DNA of 35,915 bases, taken from positions 1 through 35,915 of the forward strand of contig CAMDPX010000054.1 in the NCBI GenBank assembly GCA_945905295.1. Direction: 5' to 3'. Below are positions 24,720 through 32,041 of this stretch, piece after piece. The DNA is from Planctomyces sp. SH-PL62. GTDB taxonomy: Bacteria; Planctomycetota; Planctomycetia; Planctomycetales; Planctomycetaceae. A program made the translations under genes and the position numbers. The notes beneath the pieces are model-generated. The model did not search any database and was not told the origin of the DNA. It saw nothing but the letters and a program-made list of their open reading frames with translations. Positions within the stretch are counted from its first letter, which is position 1; each line of letters opens with the position of its first letter.

Positions 24720-25748
24720 TTATCCCTCAGCGTTCGTCTCCTCGATCAGCCGCCGCACGATCTTCTTGGCGTCGACCCCTTCGGCCTGCGCGGCGAAGGT
24801 CGTGATGATGCGATGCGTCAGCACCGGCGAGGCGACCTCTTGAATGTCTTCCAACCGGACCATGTAGCTGCCCATCAACGCCGCGCGAGCTTTCGCACCG
24901 AGAATCAAGTTCTGCACCGCTCGCGGCCCAGCACCCCAAGCGACCAGCGGCTTGAGCCAAGCCGGCGCGGTTGAACCGTTCGGCCGAGTCTTCCGCACCA
25001 GCCGCGCGGCGAACTGATAGATGTGATCCGGCACCGGCACGCGACGCACCAGATGCTGATGACGAATGATGTCTTCCGCGTGCAGCAGATGACTCAACTC
25101 CGGCAAGTCGTCCCCCGTCGTCGTGCGAGCGATCCGCACCTCTTCGTCCTCTGACGGATAATCGAGCTCAATCAAGAACATGAACCGGTCGAGCTGCGCT
25201 TCGGGCAATGGATAGGTTCCTTCCTGCTCGACGGGGTTCTGCGTGGCCAACACGAGAAACGGAGCTTCGAGCGTGAACGCTTTACCGACGACGGTGACTT
25301 TGCGCTCCTGCATCGCTTCGAGCATCGCGGCCTGCGTCTTCGGCGGAGCGCGATTGATTTCATCGGCCAGCACGATGTTGGCGAAGATCGGACCATGCAC
25401 GAATTCAAAATCACGCTTGCCGCCTGCCGTGTCTTGCAGGATGTCGGTGCCGGTGATGTCCATCGGCATCAAGTCGGGAGTGAATTGGATGCGGCTGAAC
25501 TTCAGCGACATGGTCTCGGCCAGCTTGCTGACCAGCAGCGTCTTGGCCAAACCCGGCACACCCATCAGCAAGCCGTGTCCGCGAGCGAACAGGCAAATCG
25601 CCAACCGCTCGATCGTGTCCTTCTGACCGACGATGACTCGGGCAAGTTCTTTCTGGAGCTTCGCGTAAACCTCGCGAAGTTGATCAATCGCTTGGACATC
25701 GTTTTCGCTGAGCCGTTCCGATGAAGTAGTCGCCACAGGTTGTGACAT
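24720..25748 (-). CDS. MoxR-family AAA+ ATPase, 342 aa
   Basis: Has a Walker A motif GVPGLAKT (63-70), Walker B IVLADE (125-130) followed by INRAPPKTQAAMLEAMQE, sensor 1 VLATQNP (166-172), and an LDRF arginine-finger region (186-189). This is the typical MoxR AAA_3 core with a C-terminal AAA lid. MoxR ATPases act as ATP-driven chaperones for VWA proteins and are encoded with DUF58 and VWA genes, as here. The ATG at 25748 follows a GAGGAA sequence about 8 nt upstream. As the first gene of the long series it probably marks the promoter region, somewhere in 25749-25973, but no clear promoter boxes were found. Confidence 0.95.
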   Translation of the reverse strand: MSQPVATTSSERLSENDVQAIDQLREVYAKLQKELARVIVGQKDTIERLAICLFARGHGLLMGVPGLAKTLLVSKLAETMSLKFSRIQFTPDLMPMDITGTDILQDTAGGKRDFEFVHGPIFANIVLADEINRAPPKTQAAMLEAMQERKVTVVGKAFTLEAPFLVLATQNPVEQEGTYPLPEAQLDRFMFLIELDYPSEDEEVRIARTTTGDDLPELSHLLHAEDIIRHQHLVRRVPVPDHIYQFAARLVRKTRPNGSTAPAWLKPLVAWGAGPRAVQNLILGAKARAALMGSYMVRLEDIQEVASPVLTHRIITTFAAQAEGVDAKKIVRRLIEETNAEG

Positions 25749-25941
25749 GGATGAATTCCTCGGTTGTCGTTCAAGAGAAGTCGTCAGAGCAGACGGATGA
25801 ATGGACCGCGAAGACAGTTCGCAATTGGGGCGGGATTATTTCCAGATGAGCGCCGAATATCCACTCGGTGCGACAGTGCCACACACCAGCTCATCTGAAG
25901 CGCTCGGGAGGACTTGCAGAACTTCGGCGGCAGCCAGAAGC

Positions 25942-25962
25942 CCGGCTATTTAGAAAAGCCGG
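25942..25962 (-). other. Small hairpin downstream of the epimerase gene
   Basis: CCGGCT and AGCCGG form a 6-bp stem around a 9-nt loop, starting 11 nt after the TAA of the epimerase gene on the minus strand. There is no U-tract after it, so it is only a weak candidate for a terminator or 3'-end structure. It lies in the 225-bp gap ahead of MoxR (25749-25973), in which I see nothing else. Confidence 0.35.
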
Positions 25963-25973
25963 TTGTCTTCCCG

Positions 25974-26945
25974 TTATCCCTCATTCTCCGGCTTCCCCTT
26001 TTTCCGGCGGTGATCGGTCCACATCTCCAGCAGCGTTTGCTCGGACGAATATCGGAACTGATAGCCGAGTTCTTTTTGCAAGCGTGTCGGCGCGACGACC
26101 CACGGGTGACGAATGAAGTCGTGCAGGCTTGGCGGAAAATCACAGGCCGGCAGCCGCAGCCCCCACCCGATTGCCGTGGCGAACTTGAACGTCCAGAACG
26201 GCACTTTGAAGGCGCGGCGGTTCGTCAGCCGAGCGAGTTTCGTCAGTGGAATGGAATCGTTCGGACCGATGTTGAACGGGCCGCGCGCGTCATGACGCAG
26301 AATCTTCCAGGTTGCGGCGACGCAGTCATCCACATGCACGAATTGTTGCGGCACGTCCACGCCGTCGGGCAGCAGGATGATCGGCATGTTGAGCATGAAT
26401 CGGCTGAGATAATTGTCGACGCTCTTGCCGCCAATGATGACCGGCCGCGTCCAGGAGACCGCGACATTGGGCAACTCGTCCGCCAACGACAGGATTGAGG
26501 CTTCAATTGCGGTCTTGTCCGCCGCGTATTGAAAGTGTTCGCGGGCCTTCAGTCGCCAGTCCTCGTGGATCGGAATGGGATTGTCGGGCCACGCTCCATA
26601 AGCGGTCGCGCTGGAAGCCATCAAGAATCGTCGCGGTCGCAGCTTACGCACAGCCTCGAAGACATTGTTCGTTCCGCCGACGTTGATATCGCTCATCCTG
26701 CGGGTGTCGCGAATTGGGTTCACCACGAACGCCAGATGCACGATCGTGTCCGGCTGAAAGTCCGCCAGCGCGGCAGGCACGTCTGAGCTGCGGATATCGG
26801 CTTGAACGAACTCGTCAGGAGCGGCCTCTCGCGGTGCGACGACGTCGATGCCGAGGATGCGAGTCTCGGGTGACTCGCGCCGCGCGTGTTCAATCAGATT
26901 GCGGCCGTAATAGCCCGAACTGCCGGTGATCGCGAGACGTTGCAT
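25974..26945 (-). CDS. NAD-dependent epimerase/dehydratase (extended SDR), about 323 aa
   Basis: The N-terminus starts MQRLAITGSSGYYG, giving the Rossmann glycine pattern GxxGxxG at 8-14. The catalytic Y-x3-K is YAADK (140-144), with Ser111/112 ahead of it. FVHVDD and FNIGPND later match the extended short-chain dehydrogenase layout. It is probably cytoplasmic and acts on a nucleotide sugar or a similar substrate, which cannot be named from sequence. The open frame extends upstream to 27314, but that part overlaps the monooxygenase gene and has no protein-like features, so the ATG at 26945 is used. It follows the monooxygenase gene by 25 bp. Confidence 0.9.
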   Translation of the reverse strand: MQRLAITGSSGYYGRNLIEHARRESPETRILGIDVVAPREAAPDEFVQADIRSSDVPAALADFQPDTIVHLAFVVNPIRDTRRMSDINVGGTNNVFEAVRKLRPRRFLMASSATAYGAWPDNPIPIHEDWRLKAREHFQYAADKTAIEASILSLADELPNVAVSWTRPVIIGGKSVDNYLSRFMLNMPIILLPDGVDVPQQFVHVDDCVAATWKILRHDARGPFNIGPNDSIPLTKLARLTNRRAFKVPFWTFKFATAIGWGLRLPACDFPPSLHDFIRHPWVVAPTRLQKELGYQFRYSSEQTLLEMWTDHRRKKGKPENEG

Positions 26946-26970
26946 GATTCGATGGCGCAGGGTTCGTGGG

Positions 26971-28347
26971 TCACAGCGGTCGCTTTGGCCAGCGTCGGCC
27001 GCGGCGGGAAGTCTTTGTGAGCAATCTTTGGTACGGATAGAAATCGACTTGAATCGTGTGCCGAACGCTCTGCGTATACCGCTTCGTGATCTTGGCTCGT
27101 TGACGCTGAATCTCCGCGAGCATCTCGTCGCGCGGCGGCAGGCCGGACTGCCCAGCGAGCACATCGGCGACCCACTTCGCTTGAGCCTCTGCCAGCGGCA
27201 TGGTCGCGCCCCACGGCTGCACGAGTCCGATGAAATACAGTCCCGGCTGGTCCGGATGCACGACGTGTTGATACAGCGAGATCTCGTTGTTGAGCGGATC
27301 GATGATCTGGCCATCCAGGAACGGAAACGAAATGTTATAGCCGGTACACCACACGATGGTGTCGATCTTCTCGACGCTGCCGTCGACGAACTTCACGCTG
27401 TCGCCGCACAACTCCTGCACGTTCGGTTTAATGCGGAGATTGCCATGTCCGAGCACGTTGAAGAGATCGGCCGAGATGGTCGGGTGCTCTTGCAGAACAC
27501 CGTGCTCCGGTTCGGGCAGGCCGTACCGACTTACTTCGCCACGCGCCACCTGTAAGCTGAAAGCAAAGACTGGCCGAATCGCCCACCAGGGAAGAATCTT
27601 CCAGATGACCTTCGGCAGGATGGTATCCATCACCCAACCGAACAAGTATTTCGGAATCACATGAGCCCCACGTCGCACCGACATAAATGTCGCGTCGGCG
27701 ACACGTGAAGATTCGCACGCGATGTCGCATGACGAATTGCCGAAGCCGACCACCAGCACGCGCTTGCCGGAAAATAACTCCGGCGTGCGGTAATAGTGCG
27801 AGTGCATCTGCTGGCCGTGGAACTCGCCGGGATACGTCACCGTGCGCGGGTTCCAGTGATGTCCGTTGGCAACCAGCACTGCTCCGTAACGATTCGTGCG
27901 CGACTGACCGTCCGGGCCGATGACCGTCACATCCCAGTCACCGTTATCCTCCTGCGCTTGGCGTGGGTTTCCCGGCCCCGCCGGTTCGACCGAGACCACT
28001 TTCGTGCGGAAGGAGATTGTGTCGCGAAAGCCGAAGTGATCGACGTAGCTCTCGAAATACTTCAGCACGTGCGCATGATCGGGAAACGGCACCCAGTCGC
28101 GTGGCAACGGGAAATCCGAAAAGGCCATCGTGTCGCGCGACGTGTTGATGTGCAGCGATTTGTAGGCCGAGCTGTGTCCGTTGTCGTTGTTGTACCGCCA
28201 CATCCCTCCGATGCCGCTGCCAATCTCAAAGCAGTCGTAGGGAATGCCCCGTTCGCGCAGCGTTTTTGCGGCGGCGATACCGGACGAGCCAGCTCCGATG
28301 ATGCACGCCTTGCGCGGCGAACCGTTGGAAGATGCGATGTCACTCAT
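26971..28347 (-). CDS. Flavin-containing monooxygenase, 458 aa
   Basis: An FAD-binding GAGSSG lies at 18-23, the FMO identifying motif FHGQQMHSHYY (FxGxxxHxxxY) at 176-186, and an NADPH-binding GFGNSS at 201-206. WCTGYNISFPF is the later (A/C)TGY motif. The length is normal for bacterial FMOs. It should use FAD and NADPH to oxygenate a soft nucleophile (N or S) or carry out a Baeyer-Villiger-type step; the substrate is unknown. The start overlaps the preceding hydrolase-like gene by 8 bp, so it is translated with that gene. It is part of the six-gene group with the epimerases, glycosyltransferase and methyltransferase. Confidence 0.93.
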   Translation of the reverse strand: MSDIASSNGSPRKACIIGAGSSGIAAAKTLRERGIPYDCFEIGSGIGGMWRYNNDNGHSSAYKSLHINTSRDTMAFSDFPLPRDWVPFPDHAHVLKYFESYVDHFGFRDTISFRTKVVSVEPAGPGNPRQAQEDNGDWDVTVIGPDGQSRTNRYGAVLVANGHHWNPRTVTYPGEFHGQQMHSHYYRTPELFSGKRVLVVGFGNSSCDIACESSRVADATFMSVRRGAHVIPKYLFGWVMDTILPKVIWKILPWWAIRPVFAFSLQVARGEVSRYGLPEPEHGVLQEHPTISADLFNVLGHGNLRIKPNVQELCGDSVKFVDGSVEKIDTIVWCTGYNISFPFLDGQIIDPLNNEISLYQHVVHPDQPGLYFIGLVQPWGATMPLAEAQAKWVADVLAGQSGLPPRDEMLAEIQRQRAKITKRYTQSVRHTIQVDFYPYQRLLTKTSRRGRRWPKRPL

Positions 28348-28828
28348 GCTGCCATGTCGCCATTCGGCGGAATTTCAAACGATTCAACCAGCGAACGAGC
28401 AACTCCTGGAGCTCCTGTGTCCGCTCTGCGAAAAACATGTGTCCGGCTCCCGGCCACAAGACCAACTCGGCACCGTGAATTTGATCGAACATCCAGCGCG
28501 AGTGCATTCCGAGAATGTACGAGTCCGCTCCGCAACCAGCAATCAGCGTCATGCATCCGATTCGTCTCATCAAATCGGACAAGTCGAATCGAGTGAACTC
28601 GCGAAATAACTCGGCGAACACGACTGCATCGTGGTGACCGAACGCTTCAATCCATTCGTCGATTGTTTCTTCACAAGTGGTCAAGGATTGGAAGGCCGCA
28701 CGACCCGTGATGCCATGCACGAACACGACCGGCGGCCCCGGCGCGGAACCGTTGACGCTGATGGCCGCCAATGTTTGGCCGTGCAAGTCAATGAGCCGGC
28801 GATGCTGCGAAGGAACGTTCGTGGTCAT
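28340..28828 (-). CDS. Internally deleted alpha/beta-hydrolase-like protein, about 162 aa
   Basis: The first 45 residues contain the strand and oxyanion motif VVFVHGITG of alpha/beta hydrolases. The sequence then jumps to what looks like the cap and C-terminal region (CEETIDEWIEAFG...MTLIAGCGAD...), with the catalytic-His motif PGAGHMFFAE. The nucleophile elbow (G-x-S-x-G) and flanking core, about 100 residues in normal family members of 260-300 aa, are absent. The frame is open across the junction. The ATG at 28828 overlaps the upstream methyltransferase stop as ATGA, and the 3' end overlaps the monooxygenase start, so translation coupling is preserved. It is probably catalytically dead, and may be a decaying gene or a repurposed remnant. 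Homology to the hydrolase fold is inferred from motifs only. Confidence 0.7.
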   Translation of the reverse strand: MTTNVPSQHRRLIDLHGQTLAAISVNGSAPGPPVVFVHGITGRAAFQSLTTCEETIDEWIEAFGHHDAVVFAELFREFTRFDLSDLMRRIGCMTLIAGCGADSYILGMHSRWMFDQIHGAELVLWPGAGHMFFAERTQELQELLVRWLNRLKFRRMATWQHE

Positions 28829-29409
28829 GGAACGGTGAGTTTGAAGAGCACATGTTTGCAGGGATCGATCAGGTTGTAGCGAAATTTCGCTTCGTGAATG
28901 ATCCGCAGATCGAGCGTCTGAAACATGGCTCGCCAAGCCGCGTCATTGAGATAGTTGTACGGCAAGCGGATGCCGTAAGGGGCATTGCCGATGTAGTCCA
29001 TGATTTTCAAACCCAAGAAATCCCATCCGTTGTCGTAGTAATGATCCTTGATCACGATGTGCTTACGAGAAACTCGCTTGGCCTCTTGGACGACGAGCGC
29101 CGGTTCGACGTCGTGGTGCAACACGTCGATGATCATCACGCAATCAAACGAGTGATCGTCGAACGGTAATGTCCGTCCGTCATAGGGGACGATGGGAATC
29201 AACGTTTGCGGCGCGACATGCACGTCGCAGCCGATGAACTCCGCGGGGACTTTTTCGCTCAGGGCATGCGCGACCCGGCCGTCGGATGCTCCCAGATCAA
29301 GAATCTTCGAGCAGTCGGCCAGATGAGGGCTAAGCCAGTCCACTAAATATCGAGTTCGCGCCGGAAAGAGCACACGCTCGTCGAGACACAACAGAAGTTT
29401 GTTGAGCAT
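28825..29409 (-). CDS. SAM-dependent class I methyltransferase, about 194 aa
   Basis: Motif I is ILDLGASDGRV (about 36-46). The following acidic strand is FIGCDVHV, and FDCVMIIDVLHH is the motif IV region, typical of methyltransferase type-11-like enzymes that use S-adenosylmethionine. The target molecule cannot be inferred. The ATG at 29409 is preceded by GGAG at about 7 nt and is preferred to a TTG at 29478 that would overlap the epimerase stop. Its stop overlaps the next start by ATGA. Likely cytoplasmic. Confidence 0.88.
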   Translation of the reverse strand: MLNKLLLCLDERVLFPARTRYLVDWLSPHLADCSKILDLGASDGRVAHALSEKVPAEFIGCDVHVAPQTLIPIVPYDGRTLPFDDHSFDCVMIIDVLHHDVEPALVVQEAKRVSRKHIVIKDHYYDNGWDFLGLKIMDYIGNAPYGIRLPYNYLNDAAWRAMFQTLDLRIIHEAKFRYNLIDPCKHVLFKLTVP

Positions 29410-29474
29410 ATTGAACTCCGTGGTTCGCAATATCGTCCGGACTGGGCAGCACAAATCCAGTGAGCCCCGCGGGC

Positions 29475-30554
29475 TCAACGGGCCGCGAACTGTTGCTCGG
29501 AGAGATTGGCATCCATTTGACGAACCGGCGCTGAACGTGACGGACCGGCGTCATGATTTATGTGCCGTGAACGATAGCCCTCGGGATGTGTTCGAAACCA
29601 TCGCCAGGCGGTTTCCACGATGTCGTCGAGCTGCGTGAATCGCGGAACCCAGCCAAGTTCGGTTCGGATTCGATGGGAGTTTGCGAACAGCTCCGCCGGA
29701 TCACCGGCGCGTCGCGGGCCGATGACTACGGGAATGGCCTTCTGGGTCACTCGACGAACTGATGAGATGACCTCATTCACCGAATAGCCATGTCCCAAGC
29801 CAACGTTGAAGAATTTCGCCTCGCCCGGTCGCGCGCCATCCAGCGCCAGACGATGCGCGGAGCAGATGTCATCGACGTGAATGTAATCTCGAATGCAGGT
29901 TCCATCGGGCGTCGGAAAGTCATCGCCATTGACCGTGAAAGATTCACGTTGCCCCAGCGCGGTTTCCAACAAGATCGGAATGACTCGTAAGTGTGGGTCA
30001 TGGTCTTCGCCTAAAGCCCCGTCCGCCGAGCAACCGGCCACATTGAAATACCGCAGAGCGACGCACCCAAACGAGGGGTCGGCTTGCACGAGGTCGCGCA
30101 GCAGTTTCTCGACCAGCAGTTTCGACTGGCCATAAGGATTGCAGGGCCGTTGCGGCGATTGCTCATCCAAGGGCAAGCGCTCGGGAATTCCGTAGGTCGA
30201 ACAGGTGGAGCTGAAGACAAACCGCTTCACTCCGGCAACTTCCATGGCCTCCAAGAGATGAATCGTGCCCGCCGTGTTGTTCTGCAAGTACCGGCGCGGA
30301 TGCCGGACCGATTCGCAAACATAACTCAACGCCGCGAAGTGCATGACCGCCTCGACTTCATGCTCGCGCATTACGGCGGTCAACTGCTTCGTGTCCGTCA
30401 AATCGATCTGATAGAACGCCGCATCACGATGGACGGCATTCCGATGGCCCCGCGAGAGATTGTCGATCACGACAACGTCTTGTCCGTCTTGCACCAATTG
30501 CCGCACGCAATGCGAGCCAATGTACCCCGCTCCGCCAGTGACCAAGATCCGCAT
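29475..30554 (-). CDS. galE: UDP-glucose 4-epimerase (GalE-type), 359 aa
   Basis: NAD-binding GGAGYIG (7-13), the SSTCSTYG strand (about 115-122) and the catalytic Tyr141-x3-Lys145 (YGQSK) are all present, as is the GalE-like ALRYFNVAG segment and DGTCIRDYIHVDD. These features fit UDP-glucose/UDP-galactose (or N-acetyl sugar) epimerisation, supplying galactose-type residues for glycans. The last ~30 residues go beyond the usual GalE end and look unstructured. It follows the glycosyltransferase gene by 12 bp. Confidence 0.92.
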   Translation of the reverse strand: MRILVTGGAGYIGSHCVRQLVQDGQDVVVIDNLSRGHRNAVHRDAAFYQIDLTDTKQLTAVMREHEVEAVMHFAALSYVCESVRHPRRYLQNNTAGTIHLLEAMEVAGVKRFVFSSTCSTYGIPERLPLDEQSPQRPCNPYGQSKLLVEKLLRDLVQADPSFGCVALRYFNVAGCSADGALGEDHDPHLRVIPILLETALGQRESFTVNGDDFPTPDGTCIRDYIHVDDICSAHRLALDGARPGEAKFFNVGLGHGYSVNEVISSVRRVTQKAIPVVIGPRRAGDPAELFANSHRIRTELGWVPRFTQLDDIVETAWRWFRTHPEGYRSRHINHDAGPSRSAPVRQMDANLSEQQFAAR

Positions 30555-30566
30555 TTCTTCCGACCC

Positions 30567-31862
30567 TTACGTTTGTTGGCAGACAGGAATCTGCGATGGC
30601 GTTTTGGCTTGGCTCCGTCCGACACGATCAATCAAGGCCGCCTCCAGGCGATCGACACAAGTTTCGATATCGAAATTCAAGGACGACTCACGAGCTCGCT
30701 GGCCGAACTCCCGGCGGTTTGGTTCGTCATTCAATAGACAAATCAACTTTTTCGCCATGTCGCGGGGATCATGAGCGCGACTCAAGTACCCGTTGACACC
30801 GTCCTCAATCTGTTCGCTGTTCCCTCCTGCCGCGGCCGCAACCACGGGAGTCCCCGACGCCAGCGCCTCCAGATTCGTCGTGCAAAAGTTCTCTGTCACG
30901 GACGGATTCGCGAATACGGCGGCTCGAGCATATAGACCTCTCAAGCTGTCACCGTGCGCTTCGCCCCAAACACGAACTCGTTGTCCAAGACGCTGAGCCT
31001 CCACGGCAATCCGGTTGCTCATCGGACCGCTGCCGACCAAAACCAACTGAGCATCTGGAATCGCCTTTTCGACCTCTCGAAAGGCCTTCAGCAAGACCGA
31101 GACATTTTTTTCTGGAGCAATCCGTCCGACAAACAACACGACACGCGACGTGTCGTCACGCAGGGGATCGAATTGAATGTTGCTGGGATGAAACTTCTCG
31201 CAATCGACACCGTGATAAACCAGTGGCTCACAATTCGCTTGGCCGAAGTCACGGAGCTTGGACAGTAAGTAGCGGGAGGTGAAGTAGGTGCAATCATAGG
31301 CTTCCGAAAAACGCTGATAGACATACTTCGTCAAGGGGCTGCCGAGCGCGACTAATGTCCGGCCGAAATACTTTTCCGCGTACCCCAGCCAGTCGGTCTC
31401 GTACATGCCGACGGTGGGGACTCCCGTTTGTTGGGCGTATTTGAAGCCCACAGGGCGTCCATATCCGCGCAAGAGGAGGGAGCTAAATCCTCGCATTCCC
31501 ACAGGGTCGACAACCACTTGGATGTCTGGCTGAAAATCGGCCACCAACGCGGCATCATCCCACTCGGTGAATCGTCGCGGTTCCGGATGTTCGTTATTCA
31601 GCAGATGCGGGCGAGTCGGGTAGCTTCGTTTGATGAGATTGGGGAATCCCGAATCGTCATACCCAATCATGCTGCGGTTACGCACGTGCTCAGGATACTG
31701 CTCGTCGATCTCCGGATGGAGCAGCAAGACTTGATGACCGCGCCTGAGAAGACGAATCAATCGCTGGTGCAGCCCGGTCGCGATTCCTGTGAGAACAGGG
31801 GCATAAGAAAACGTGAAGATCGCGATTCGAAGCCGACGGTTTACGCTCGAGGAAGTCGACAT
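30567..31862 (-). CDS. GT4-family glycosyltransferase (GT-B fold), 431 aa
   Basis: The N-terminal domain has APVLTGIATGLHQRLIRLLRRGH, the usual acceptor-side glycine-rich start. The C-terminal domain has LFVGRIAPEKNVSVLLKAF (about 243-261), a nucleotide-sugar-binding region, and the E-x7-E motif ENFCTTNLE (324-332) followed by ALASGTPVVAAAAGG. These place it in the GT4 retaining family. The donor is probably a UDP- or GDP-sugar and the acceptor a lipid or glycan. It is the first gene of the six-gene minus-strand group with galE next; the 179-bp upstream gap (31863-32041) shows no evident structure. Confidence 0.93.
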   Translation of the reverse strand: MSTSSSVNRRLRIAIFTFSYAPVLTGIATGLHQRLIRLLRRGHQVLLLHPEIDEQYPEHVRNRSMIGYDDSGFPNLIKRSYPTRPHLLNNEHPEPRRFTEWDDAALVADFQPDIQVVVDPVGMRGFSSLLLRGYGRPVGFKYAQQTGVPTVGMYETDWLGYAEKYFGRTLVALGSPLTKYVYQRFSEAYDCTYFTSRYLLSKLRDFGQANCEPLVYHGVDCEKFHPSNIQFDPLRDDTSRVVLFVGRIAPEKNVSVLLKAFREVEKAIPDAQLVLVGSGPMSNRIAVEAQRLGQRVRVWGEAHGDSLRGLYARAAVFANPSVTENFCTTNLEALASGTPVVAAAAGGNSEQIEDGVNGYLSRAHDPRDMAKKLICLLNDEPNRREFGQRARESSLNFDIETCVDRLEAALIDRVGRSQAKTPSQIPVCQQT

Positions 31863-32041
31863 GGAGTCTCTTGTGGCATCGTAAAACCAAGAAAGCGGCC
31901 GGCCCTAGCCAAGAATCTCCGTATCGCGGGGCGGGAGTGTGCGACGGACACGTTGTAGAGTCAAGTTTTGGCTGAATCGTGAGAATTGTTGCCCATCGGC
32001 CGCGACTTTCTGACTCAGCGCAGCCCACTCAATCGGAAAAG

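Noticed and set aside
26946-27314. N-terminal extension of the epimerase gene by 123 codons
   Set aside because: Overlaps the monooxygenase coding sequence and is Arg/Ser-rich; the Rossmann start MQRLAITGSSG marks the true beginning.
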